A DNA stretch of 64,000 nucleotides, taken from JANQGH01 sp039177555 (GTDB lineage: Bacteria; Pseudomonadota; Alphaproteobacteria; DSM-16000; Inquilinaceae). Below, piece after piece: positions 16,787 to 24,486 of the stretch. Each line of letters begins with the position of its first letter. Positions within the stretch are counted from its first letter, which is position 1. The stretch is taken from assembly GCA_039177555.1 (NCBI GenBank), contig JBCDFV010000012.1, positions 57,545 through 121,544 on the forward strand, read 5' to 3'. The notes under the pieces were generated by a model. The model saw only the letters and a program-made list of their open reading frames with translations. It made no database searches and had not been told where the DNA came from. The position numbers were made by a program, and so were the translations under genes.

Positions 16787-17464
16787 ATGAAGTCCGCGAC
16801 AGATCTGCAATCTGGAACCATGACCCAACGCCTGACGGAGCGGCTGCGGGCGGACATTTTAGCGGGATCGTTCAAGCCGGGTCAGCGGCTGAAGATCATG
16901 GCGGTAAGCCAGCGATATGACGTCAGCCCAATTCCGGTTCGCGAAGCATTGCGGCTGTTGGCCGGCCAAGGTCTCTTGGAGTTGCAGCCCCATCGCGGCG
17001 CCGTCATCCGCAAGGTCGGCACGGACTATGTTCGGAACATGTATGACATTCGCATGGCTCTCGAAACGATGCTGGTTGAGCGGGCCTGCGAGCGGATCAC
17101 GGCCGACGACCAGGACCGCATCCGGTCGGCCGAGGCGGCCTATGTCGCGGCCACGAAATCCCAAGACGCGGATGCGGTGCTGGCGACCAACGCGGCCTTC
17201 CATCGCGCCATCACCGCGCTTGCCCGCAACGAGGAGGCAGAAGAAATGGCGCCGCGCGGCTGGGAACTGATCCAGGCGATGCGCCTGACGATCGGGTTCA
17301 GCCGTGAACGCTTGGCCGCCAATATCCGCGATCACGCCGAGATTGTCGCGGCGTTGGTGGAACGAAACTGTGCGCGGGCCATCGCCGCCGTGCGCAAACA
17401 CTGCCTGAACGGCCGCGATGATTTGCTGGAAGAGTTGCGCCGGCGGGACCTTAGTGAAGGCTGA
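16787..17464 (+). CDS. GntR family transcriptional regulator (FadR/FCD type)
   Basis: A 225-residue regulator. The winged helix-turn-helix occupies about 13-78 (LRADILAGSFKPGQRL ... VSPIPVREALRLLAGQGLLE), followed by the all-helical FCD ligand domain with the metal-type residues seen in YDIRMALE, NAAFHRAI and RDHAEIV. FCD regulators commonly answer to sugar acids and related metabolites. No catabolic operon is adjacent: it sits between the DUF2589 operon and the STAS gene, with which it overlaps tail to tail by 14 bases. Control of the uxaC-uxuB pair 4 kb away is possible but unproven. ATG 16820 is an alternative start. Confidence 0.88.
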   Translation: MKSATDLQSGTMTQRLTERLRADILAGSFKPGQRLKIMAVSQRYDVSPIPVREALRLLAGQGLLELQPHRGAVIRKVGTDYVRNMYDIRMALETMLVERACERITADDQDRIRSAEAAYVAATKSQDADAVLATNAAFHRAITALARNEEAEEMAPRGWELIQAMRLTIGFSRERLAANIRDHAEIVAALVERNCARAIAAVRKHCLNGRDDLLEELRRRDLSEG

Positions 17465-17792
17465 TCGCCGTCGCGGCGTCCGGTTCGATCGTCAGCATCT
17501 TGTCGAAGCCGCTGACCCGGAACACCTCGCGCACCATCTGGTTCATGCCGGCAAGCACGAGCGTCTTGTCGATTGAGCCGGCCCGCTTGGCCGCGATCAG
17601 CACGCTGCGAAGCCCGGCACTGCTGATATAGCTGCACTCGGAGAAATCGACCACGATCAGGGGCGGGGGCGATTCGATGTGCGCGGTGAGCCGCGCTTCG
17701 AATCCTTTGGCCGCGACCACATCCAACCTGCCCGACACATGGACGACGATATGCCTATCGCCGACAACATCGTTCGCCCTGTCATCGCTCAT
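17451..17792 (-). CDS. STAS domain anti-sigma factor antagonist
   Basis: A 113-residue STAS protein of the SpoIIAA/RsbV type. The phospho-acceptor segment is VDFSECSYISSAGLRSVL, with the conserved Ser-Ser-Ala-Gly-Leu-Arg. Such proteins bind RsbW-like kinases when unphosphorylated and thereby release a sigma factor. ATG at 17792 gives the normal family length; an upstream ATG at 17840 would overlap the preceding gene. It lies 35 bases after the cyclase/HATPase fusion on the same strand, so its natural partner is the kinase domain encoded there. Confidence 0.85.
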   Translation of the reverse strand: MSDDRANDVVGDRHIVVHVSGRLDVVAAKGFEARLTAHIESPPPLIVVDFSECSYISSAGLRSVLIAAKRAGSIDKTLVLAGMNQMVREVFRVSGFDKMLTIEPDAATAISLH

Positions 17793-17827
17793 CAATACAG
17801 CCTCTGAATCTGAACAGTTGGGTGCCC

Positions 17828-20140
17828 CTAGTCCCGCCATCTCTTGACCACCGTCAGGTGATTGGCGCCGCCGTCGCGACGATAACGGACTTCGTCCATC
17901 ATCTCACCCAGCAAGTGGATCCCCAACCCGCCGGCCGCGCGCTCGTCAATGTCGCCATCGATCGGGGCGGCCGTCATCTCCAAGGGGTTGAACGCGACAC
18001 CATCGTCCGTGAACGTGGCCTCGACGGTGTTGCCGGACACGTCGATATCGACCTCGATCGCGTGCTGCCCGCGATCATGCCAGGCGTAGCTGCAGATGTT
18101 GGTCACGATCTCGTCGAACGCCATTTCAAACAAGCCCACCAGGCTTTCGGGAAAGTCGAGCGGCGCGACGAGTTGTTTGAACAGGGCGGCCAGCCTGCGA
18201 TGCTGGTAAAGCTCGTTGGCGAGGGTGGCGTGCAAGTGCTTGCCCGGTTCGATCACGGCGGGCACATGTGACGCTTCGCGCCAGGGCTTGACCTCATAGA
18301 CCGACTGCGTGCCGTAGCCTTTCGGCAGTTCGACGGTTCCTCGGTAAAAGCAGCGGAAGCGCGGCCGATAGGTGCCGCCAGCCAATTGGCTTTCGGCCTC
18401 CAGCGCGCTTTCCTCCGCCGTCAGGGCGGCCACGAACTGTTCGGAACCGTAGGCCAAACCCGGAACCGTGATCGGCTCGATCCGCGCGGCGCGGTTGACG
18501 TTGCCGCCATAGATCACGGTCTGGCCAGTCAACGGATGGTCGCCTTCGAAAATCGGACCCGCATGCAATCCGATGCGCAGTTGCAGCCGTTCGGGCAGGC
18601 CGAAATCGCGACTGTCGATCGCCCGAAAGGCGGTATAGAGCGCCGTGGCGTAGCTGGCCGAGTCCAGGGCCGTGTCGTGGACGGTCAGGATGGCATCGCC
18701 CCAACTGTCGATCATGCGGGGTGTGGGAATGTCGGTGCCTACGTGCAGTGCGATGGCCCGCATGAAGCGCCAGAACAGGATGAGCTGATCATCCTTCAGC
18801 CGGCTGAAACCGACCACGTCGGCAAACAGCAAGCCGGCAACTTTTTGCAGATCCCCGTCGCCGTCTGAACGCGCAATCGAGGTGTCTTCGGTGTCGGCCG
18901 AAGCCAGGGTCACGTTGGCGTCGTCCGCGATTTCGTCCAAACCCATCAGGCGCAGGCGGGCCGGGTCGCCCCAATTGTCGACGAAATCGTTCGGGCTGCC
19001 CGGAAACGGGTCCGCCAGGAAATCCCAGATCGCCGCGAGATAGGGCGGGCTGGACAGGACAGCGCCGCGAAGGCGCGCGGTCCCGTCGATGACCTGATTG
19101 CCGAACCGCAATATCGCGTCGCCGCCGACATAGGGTTCCTGGCATACCTCGGTAACCGACGCCGCTTGCCCGACAACGCGGTCGAAGCGCGCGAGCCATG
19201 CCGGACCGTAGGGCGCGACCAGCTGGTCGCGAAAACTGTCCCGCTGAAACGGCAGGACGACGTTCAGTTCCGCGCCGCGCGCCAGCAGGTCTTCGCAGAA
19301 CAGGAGGTCGCAGCCGGCAGCTGCCGAACCATACGCAATGGCCGGGTTCAGTGACGACAGGGTCCTGTCGATCGCCTGCCGCAGCGCTGGTTCCAGTGCG
19401 GGCGGAAGGCCTCCGTCTGCGCCCCCACGAAGCCGGATCCCGGCATAGACCAACAGGCAGGGGGGCGTGAACAGATCGATCAACCGTTGATCGACATCGA
19501 CACCGCGTGTTGACAGCGCCTCCAGCCGTTGCCGTGCTTCGGCCCTAAGCAGGGGGCGGTCGGCCCATTGACGGGCCAGTTTCTCAAGCTGGCTGGCGGC
19601 CTCGCCGTCCTGACCGATCAAGAGGGACAGTTCCGCCAGCACAAGCGGACGTGCGGGATCGTCCGTCGGGTCATCAGCCGCCTTGCGCAGCGCTACCTGG
19701 GCGAAGTCACGGGCCTTTTCGCGGTCGCCTCCGGCCTGGGCCAGTAGCGCGGCCTGTGCAAGGTCAGCGAAGTCGCCGTTCGTCTGGGCGCGGTGCAGGT
19801 GAATGGCCAGAGCTCGGCCAAGATCGTCCGCTTGGCCTTCGCTTTGCCAAATCTCTTCGAAGACGTCTGCCAAGAGCGTGCCGTCTTCGCCCACGGGGTC
19901 CATGGCTTCGGGTTCGACGCCTGCGATCGTTGCCTGGCGGATCTGCTCTCTGGCGGCGTCGATGGCACCGCTGCGGACCAGGGCGGTCGCCGCCAGCAGG
20001 TGAAGCCGGTCGGCATTCGCTGCGGTTTCCAGCCCCTTGATTGCAAGGTCGTAGGCTTTGAAGACCCGGCCCTTGCCCAAGGCCTCGCGAACTGCCTTTT
20101 CGACCATGTCTTTCGGGCCGGATGCGTTCGGCCGTGTCAT
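17828..20140 (-). CDS. Multidomain signalling protein: TPR-like, SLOG-like, class III cyclase and RsbW-like kinase domain
   Basis: A 770-residue protein with four parts. Residues 1-215 are TPR-like helical repeats. Residues 228-400 (YAGIRLRG ... YGSAAAGCDLLFCEDLL) resemble nucleotide-sensing SLOG/Rossmann modules. Residues 433-615 are a class III nucleotidyl cyclase with metal Asp441 and Asp482 and transition-state Asn549/Arg553. Residues 635-770 are an HATPase_c domain of the anti-sigma-kinase type (N-box FDEIVTNICSY, then TDDG and GGLGIHLL). The two purine-selecting cyclase positions (usually Lys and Asp) are Asp478 and Val542, so the product cannot be predicted. The downstream STAS gene is the likely target of the kinase domain. 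No membrane span seen. Confidence 0.85.
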   Translation of the reverse strand: MTRPNASGPKDMVEKAVREALGKGRVFKAYDLAIKGLETAANADRLHLLAATALVRSGAIDAAREQIRQATIAGVEPEAMDPVGEDGTLLADVFEEIWQSEGQADDLGRALAIHLHRAQTNGDFADLAQAALLAQAGGDREKARDFAQVALRKAADDPTDDPARPLVLAELSLLIGQDGEAASQLEKLARQWADRPLLRAEARQRLEALSTRGVDVDQRLIDLFTPPCLLVYAGIRLRGGADGGLPPALEPALRQAIDRTLSSLNPAIAYGSAAAGCDLLFCEDLLARGAELNVVLPFQRDSFRDQLVAPYGPAWLARFDRVVGQAASVTEVCQEPYVGGDAILRFGNQVIDGTARLRGAVLSSPPYLAAIWDFLADPFPGSPNDFVDNWGDPARLRLMGLDEIADDANVTLASADTEDTSIARSDGDGDLQKVAGLLFADVVGFSRLKDDQLILFWRFMRAIALHVGTDIPTPRMIDSWGDAILTVHDTALDSASYATALYTAFRAIDSRDFGLPERLQLRIGLHAGPIFEGDHPLTGQTVIYGGNVNRAARIEPITVPGLAYGSEQFVAALTAEESALEAESQLAGGTYRPRFRCFYRGTVELPKGYGTQSVYEVKPWREASHVPAVIEPGKHLHATLANELYQHRRLAALFKQLVAPLDFPESLVGLFEMAFDEIVTNICSYAWHDRGQHAIEVDIDVSGNTVEATFTDDGVAFNPLEMTAAPIDGDIDERAAGGLGIHLLGEMMDEVRYRRDGGANHLTVVKRWRD

Positions 20141-20571
20141 GCCGCCCCATTGGTTCTCAAGTGGAAACCGAAGGCCTGGGCGTTGGCGCCGTGCCCGCGC
20201 AGTGATGCCGCCGGCCGTTGCCGGCCGCGATAGGTCGCCGCCTTGTCCATGGGCCGCACCATGCCAGCATCATTCGGGTTTCACAAAAACAGTCTGCTTT
20301 CTTCAGGTTTTTCGAAGCCGCAGACCGTTTAGTCCGCCGCGCTTCTCGCCAATACGGCTGGGGCGGCCCGCGGCGCGTCAATGTTGGCGCCGTTGGGCAA
20401 GGAAACGCCGGCTTTCGAACGGCCCACCCGATCACGCGACCTAGACGGCGTGCCACCGAGAACACGTCGTTGCCGGTCATATGCGTGGCGCGGCTTGGGA
20501 CCGATGAGGAAGGCGGCGGGGATATCGAAATGACGGCGTTCAAACTCAAACGCCCAGGAGAGGATGACCAC
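20141..20571. other. Intergenic gap between divergent cyclase and peroxiredoxin genes
   Basis: About 430 bases without a convincing gene. The frame that runs through it in phase with the peroxiredoxin lacks protein-like composition. It must hold the promoters of both divergent genes; I could not pick clear -35/-10 boxes. The one clear structure is the minus-strand hairpin with a T-run at 20286-20325. Confidence 0.5.
20286..20325 (-). terminator. Orphan minus-strand hairpin with T-run
   Basis: On the minus strand GTCTGC (20325-20320) pairs with GCAGAC (20297-20292), with an inner CTTC/GAAG pair, and the stem is followed by TGTTTTTGTG. This is a terminator layout, yet no gene on this strand lies upstream. 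It sits 150 bases ahead of the cyclase start, so it could be an attenuator in the cyclase leader or the end of a small RNA. Confidence 0.4.
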
Positions 20572-21231
20572 ATGACTTTAAAGATCGGCAGCACGGCTCC
20601 GAATTTCACGCAAGACTCTACCCATGGCCGGCTGAACCTTTACGAGTTCATCGGCAATTCGTGGCTGGTGCTGTTTTCCCATCCAAAGGATTTCACGCCC
20701 GTCTGCACGACCGAACTTGGCCACATGGCCAAGCTGAAGCCGGAGTTCGACCGGCGCAATGTCAAGATTCTGGGCCTCAGCGTCGATCCGGTCGACGACC
20801 ACCAACGGTGGTCCAAAGATATCGAGGAGGTCACGGGCACGGCACCGAACTATCCCATGATCGCCGACGCCGATCTGAAGGTCGCCAAGCTGTACGACAT
20901 GCTGCCGGAGGACGCCGGCAACAGCGCGGATGGCCGGACGGCCGTCGACAACGCGACGGTGCGCAACGTCTACGTCATCGGGCCTGACAAGAAGATCAAG
21001 CTGATGATCGCCTATCCGATGAGCACGGGCCGCAACTTCGACGAGGTGCTGCGCGTCATCGATTCGCTGCAACTGACCGCCGACCACAAGGTCGCCACGC
21101 CGGTGAACTGGCAGCAGGGCGAAGACGTGATCATCGTCCCTGCCGTGGCCGACGACCAGGCGAAGGAACTCTTCCCAGCGGGTTGGAAGGCGCCGAAGCC
21201 TTACATCCGCTACGTCTCTCAGCCGAACTGA
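20572..21231 (+). CDS. 1-Cys peroxiredoxin (Prx6 type)
   Basis: A 219-residue peroxiredoxin that reduces hydrogen peroxide and organic peroxides. The peroxidatic Cys is residue 45 in FTPVCTTELG, with the long C-terminal dimerisation extension typical of Prx6 (length 210-225). The start is ATG 20572, about eight bases behind AGGAGAGG; the frame is open upstream to 20218 but that part is not protein-like. A strong hairpin follows, then an exported rhodanese on the same strand; the pair may serve peroxide and thiol stress together. Confidence 0.93.
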   Translation: MTLKIGSTAPNFTQDSTHGRLNLYEFIGNSWLVLFSHPKDFTPVCTTELGHMAKLKPEFDRRNVKILGLSVDPVDDHQRWSKDIEEVTGTAPNYPMIADADLKVAKLYDMLPEDAGNSADGRTAVDNATVRNVYVIGPDKKIKLMIAYPMSTGRNFDEVLRVIDSLQLTADHKVATPVNWQQGEDVIIVPAVADDQAKELFPAGWKAPKPYIRYVSQPN

Positions 21232-21241
21232 AATCATCCGG

Positions 21242-21280
21242 TCAGCGCGGTCGCGGGCTTTTCCGCGACCGTTGCGCTGA
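21242..21280 (+). terminator. Strong intergenic hairpin after the peroxiredoxin gene
   Basis: TCAGCGC-GGTCGCGG pairs with CCGCGACC-GTT-GCGCTGA around a GCTTTT loop, 15 base pairs interrupted by a three-base bulge. No T-tract follows, so it may reduce rather than end readthrough into the rhodanese gene 22 bases downstream. Confidence 0.5.
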
Positions 21281-21302
21281 TGGCCATGAAAGGATTCTAA
21301 CT

Positions 21303-22187
21303 ATGATCCATGCTCTGTCTTCGCTGCGGCGCGCAGCGATCCTCTTGGTGGCGATTGTGGCGTTCGGCGCCACGTCCGCCTCCGCGGCCGATTACGCCAA
21401 TCCCGACCTGCTCACGTCAACCGAAACCCTGGGCTTGATGCTGGAGGACCCGAATGTGCGGGTCGTCGATGTGCGGCCGCGCGAGGCGTATGATGCCGGC
21501 CACATCCCTGGCGCCATCCATCTCAGCGCTGACGACATCATCGATCCCGTCAGCCATGTCGACGGTGATCTTCTGCCGCTGTCCGAACTGGCCGCCATGT
21601 TGGGCGAGCGCGGCATCGGCCCGGAAACCCGCGTCGTCTTCTATGACGATCGCGGCGGCTTTCACGCCTCGCGCCTCTTTTGGCTGCTGGAGTATCTCGG
21701 TCACCGCCAGGTCAGCGTGCTCAACGGCGGCTTTCCCGCCTGGGAGCGGGAAGGCTGGTCGGTCAGCCAAGAGGCGCCGACGGTCGAGCCCACCGTGTTC
21801 CCGATCAACCTGACGCCGCGCCGGGCCGCCTCGGCCGACTGGCTGATGGAACGGCGCGACGATCCGTCCGTGGTGGTCATCGACGTGCGGCCGACCCCGA
21901 TGTTCGAGGAAGGTCATATCCCCTGGGCGCGCAACATCCCGTGGGCCCAGAATCTGAACGAGGACGGCATCATGCGGTCCGCCGAGGACCTGTTGGCCCA
22001 CTTCGCCGCCCATGGCGTGACGCCGGACGACAACATTGCCGTTCACTGTCAGAACGGCAAGGCGTCCGCCCATTCCTATCTGACCCTGCGTTTGCTTGGC
22101 TTCCAGCAGGTTCGCAGCTATGACCGGTCCTGGGCCGAATGGGGCCATGCCTACGACCTGCCGACCGCGAGTTCCACCGACGGCTGA
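21303..22187 (+). CDS. Exported tandem-rhodanese sulfurtransferase
   Basis: A 294-residue protein with a Sec signal peptide (hydrophobic core AILLVAIVAF, cleavage near ASAAD), so periplasmic. Two rhodanese domains follow: about 35-150 and 170-290. As usual only the second has the active-site Cys (Cys249 in HCQNGKAS); the first has Asp in the matching loop (YDDRGGFH). It would move sulfane sulfur from thiosulfate or mercaptopyruvate to a thiol acceptor. ATG 21303 follows AAAGGA closely. It ends before a strong bidirectional-looking terminator shared with the convergent TerB-like gene. Confidence 0.9.
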   Translation: MIHALSSLRRAAILLVAIVAFGATSASAADYANPDLLTSTETLGLMLEDPNVRVVDVRPREAYDAGHIPGAIHLSADDIIDPVSHVDGDLLPLSELAAMLGERGIGPETRVVFYDDRGGFHASRLFWLLEYLGHRQVSVLNGGFPAWEREGWSVSQEAPTVEPTVFPINLTPRRAASADWLMERRDDPSVVVIDVRPTPMFEEGHIPWARNIPWAQNLNEDGIMRSAEDLLAHFAAHGVTPDDNIAVHCQNGKASAHSYLTLRLLGFQQVRSYDRSWAEWGHAYDLPTASSTDG

Positions 22188-22212
22188 TCGACAGTAGGTA
22201 GCGGTTTGAAAG

Positions 22213-22254
22213 CCGGGGTGTCTCGATGGTTCGAGGCACCCCGGTTCTTGTTTT
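22213..22254 (+). terminator. Rho-independent terminator between convergent genes
   Basis: CCGGGGTG-T-CTCGA pairs with TCGAG-G-CACCCCGG around a TGGT loop, a 13-14 bp stem at 22213-22244, followed by TTCTTGTTTT. It ends the rhodanese transcript. The T-run overlaps the stop of the convergent gene; a shorter T stretch on the other strand may allow weaker use there. Confidence 0.85.
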
Positions 22255-23011
22255 AGGCCGTCGCCGCCGCGGCCTGCTCTTCCAACTGGCTGACCAGTTC
22301 GGGCGGCAGAGAGAGGCGGCTGGCCAAGCCTTCGAGATAGGCCTGTTCCATCGGATGGTCCGGGTCGATGGCCAGCCGGGAGGCGAGGTAAAGCTCGGCC
22401 GCCTGTTCCGGGCCGTCCGCCAGGTCGGCGATGTCCTGAAGGCTTGGCGGCTTGGCCAAGGCATCGAAAACGAAGGCCTTGTCCTCGGCATCAAGAGGAA
22501 GTCGGCCGACTTGATCGAAGATGACCTGCTGCTCGTCCGGGCCGATATGGCCGTCGGCGTTGGCGGCCGCGATCATCGACATGACCAGCGCCAGTTCGAA
22601 CGGCCTGCCGTCGCGGGCGGGTGCCGTTTCCGGCAAGAACTTCGATCCCTCAGGCGGCGGTGCCGGCGGATCGCTGGCCAGTTGCGCGGGCGCGGCCTGG
22701 GCCGCCGGTCCAGGTTCCCCGGACTGGGGCGCCTGTTTGCCGGACTGCCAATTCTGATAGGCGCGGTGCGCCAGCGCGCCCAAAACGGCGGCGCCGCCAT
22801 AGCCCGCCACGCCGCCGGCAAGCTTGCCGACCGTCTTGCGTGCTTTCTTGTTGCCGATCAGCAGGCCGAGCACGCCACCGGCCGCCACGCCACCCGCGAC
22901 GCCGGCCATGCCGCTGCCGGCCACCCGGTTCCGGGCGCCCTGCACCGCCTCGGTGGCACGGCCGCCTGCGTTGGGGCCTAAAAACTGTTCGAGAATGCCT
23001 TGTGGATTCAT
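22253..23011 (-). CDS. DUF533/TerB-like protein (YebE type)
   Basis: A 252-residue protein. The N-terminal third holds Gly/Ala-rich hydrophobic stretches (MAGVAGGVAAGGVLGLLIGN, about 35-54, and GGVAGYGGAAVLGALA), probably membrane-associating. A Pro/Ala-rich linker (about 92-125) leads to a C-terminal TerB-like helical domain (RPFELALVMSMIAAANADGHIGPDE onward) with acidic metal-site-like residues. ATG 23011 is preceded by AAGAGGAA. YebE-like proteins belong to envelope-stress regulons in enterobacteria; the exact role is unknown. It converges on the rhodanese gene. Confidence 0.85.
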   Translation of the reverse strand: MNPQGILEQFLGPNAGGRATEAVQGARNRVAGSGMAGVAGGVAAGGVLGLLIGNKKARKTVGKLAGGVAGYGGAAVLGALAHRAYQNWQSGKQAPQSGEPGPAAQAAPAQLASDPPAPPPEGSKFLPETAPARDGRPFELALVMSMIAAANADGHIGPDEQQVIFDQVGRLPLDAEDKAFVFDALAKPPSLQDIADLADGPEQAAELYLASRLAIDPDHPMEQAYLEGLASRLSLPPELVSQLEEQAAAATA

Positions 23012-23332
23012 GTCTTCCTCTTGTCCGGACCATGCCGGAGATGGGGAGGGGTAGGGCAGTTCACAATTGGCCCAGGCACGCGACATCGCGTCACGAGGGT
23101 GTTTTGTCACGGAACGGCGGGCGCTCGGTCCGATCGATGGTGCGGGACGGATTGCCATTTAGGTTGTCCGATCTATTGACTCTCTCCTGATCAATGTTCT
23201 TGAATTGTTCTGGGTCAGAGGATGGGTGTTTCTGCCGAATTTGCGGGGCTTCGTGCCCGAGGGGTTGCGGTGGATCTACCCGCAATTTGGATGCCGTTAA
23301 TGGCCAATGACAGGCCGTGAGCGGGCTGCGCT
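23012..23332. other. Intergenic gap between divergent TerB-like and zinc-ribbon genes
   Basis: About 320 bases that must contain the promoters of two divergent genes. TTGACT at about 23176 resembles a -35 box, but no convincing -10 box follows at the right spacing. No gene, repeat or terminator is seen. Confidence 0.4.
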
Positions 23333-23593
23333 ATGGGTCGTCGTCACGTCTATCAGTTGGAGGATCTGGGCTCGCGCTACGAGGTGCGTTTGTCGGCCTT
23401 GCGCGAGTGGCACGTGGTCAGAATCCGCTGCTTTAGCTGCGAGCGGGTCGGCGATGTCTATCCGAAGACCCTGAGACGCCAGTTCGCGGCCGACACAAGA
23501 CTGATCGACCTTCAGCCGAAATTCCGCTGCCGTCGCTGCGGCAACAGCGAACTGAACTTGTGGAAGATCTATCGCTTGCCGCGAGACCCGTGA
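23333..23593 (+). CDS. Small hypothetical protein with paired CxxC zinc-ribbon
   Basis: An 86-residue, basic protein. Two Cys pairs, IRCFSCERVG and FRCRRCGNSEL, lie about 32 residues apart and would form a zinc ribbon. The C-terminal sentence NLWKIYRLPRD is Arg-rich. It resembles the many short zinc-ribbon proteins of alphaproteobacteria without assigned function. No clear ribosome site was seen. It converges on the SecD-like gene, 67 bases away. Confidence 0.6.
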   Translation: MGRRHVYQLEDLGSRYEVRLSALREWHVVRIRCFSCERVGDVYPKTLRRQFAADTRLIDLQPKFRCRRCGNSELNLWKIYRLPRDP

Positions 23594-23660
23594 CCCGGGA
23601 AAGCCGGTCGTTGCTCGCAAAGGCGGCGCGCTCACAACCTAAACGGCGACGGTGATCGAC

Positions 23661-24428
23661 CTAATTGCCGCCTGCCGGCAGCGCCTCGATGGATAGGATC
23701 GACAGCCCCTCCGGCAGCGGGCCGTGGGTAAGGATACTGGCCATCTCGTTCGCCTGCTGTTCGGTGAAGGCGCCGGAGACCATCGCGCGGCCGCCACGGA
23801 TGGGTTCTTGTATAACCGGTGCTGAGAGAACCTGACCGTCCACCACGATGGCGAGCGGCAGGCCAATCATCTCCTCGGTGATTTCTCCGAACCGTTCGGC
23901 GCCCCGATTGGTGAGCGAAAAGGTGATCGTCCAGTCGCCGTAGTTTGAGAACTCGGCATCAGCGGAGGCTAACTCTGCGTTGCCCAACAGCGGAGTTGGA
24001 TCGACGATGTGGGTCGTCAGGCCGTTGGCATCCGGCAGGCGCGTCAAGCTCTCCGGCAACTTTTCGTCGGACCCGTGCGAGACGTCGACCCTGACGAAAC
24101 TCAGGTCACCCGGCTGAAGCAGCGGTCCCACCAGGGCTGTCGGTTCGTCGGCGGTTTCGATTTCCAGAACAAGAACGTCAGGCGATGCGGCCGCGACAGA
24201 AAAGCCGCAGGTCTCGCTGTCCTCTAGCCGTTCTTCCAAGGCATCAACGGCCTCCGGTGCAAGCGGCCCTGCCCCGCCGATCATCAACTCGTAGCGGGGT
24301 GCCGGCTCGATGCACGCATCGATCGTGGCCGCCGTGATTGACGTGGCATCGGTACAAGCCGCCGTACCCAACAGAAGGCGGCACATCAGCAGGGCGAGCG
24401 ATGTGGTTTCGACGACCGTTTGCTCCAT
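23661..24428 (-). CDS. Stand-alone SecD P1-head-like exported protein
   Basis: A ~255-residue protein with a hydrophobic N-terminus (SLALLMCRLLLGTAAC), possibly a lipoprotein or Sec signal. The C-terminal ~80 residues (NRGAERFGEITEEMIGLPLAIVVDG...SAPVI onward) match the P1 head subdomain of SecD, where the periplasmic part of the SecDF pump contacts translocating chains. No SecD/SecF membrane domains follow, so this is an isolated head. ATG 24428 is placed by GGGAG six bases upstream. It lies 58 bases after the isomerase gene on the same strand but is probably not part of that pathway. Role unknown. Confidence 0.75.
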   Translation of the reverse strand: MEQTVVETTSLALLMCRLLLGTAACTDATSITAATIDACIEPAPRYELMIGGAGPLAPEAVDALEERLEDSETCGFSVAAASPDVLVLEIETADEPTALVGPLLQPGDLSFVRVDVSHGSDEKLPESLTRLPDANGLTTHIVDPTPLLGNAELASADAEFSNYGDWTITFSLTNRGAERFGEITEEMIGLPLAIVVDGQVLSAPVIQEPIRGGRAMVSGAFTEQQANEMASILTHGPLPEGLSILSIEALPAGGN

Positions 24429-24486
24429 TTGCAGCTCCCGCGACCACCCGTTCAAAAGCGATCTGATCAAGCGCCTGATGACGGTG

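Noticed and set aside
17828..20140. Cyclase as part of an anti-phage cyclic-nucleotide (Pycsar-like) system
   Set aside because: No adjacent effector gene of the usual types (membrane, TIR, phospholipase). The neighbour is a STAS protein, pointing to sigma-factor partner switching.
20218..20571. N-terminal extension of the peroxiredoxin
   Set aside because: Not protein-like; family length and ribosome site fix ATG 20572.
20157..20609. Minus-strand frame of 150 codons in the peroxiredoxin/cyclase gap
   Set aside because: No ribosome site and no family-like composition; it overlaps the peroxiredoxin start.
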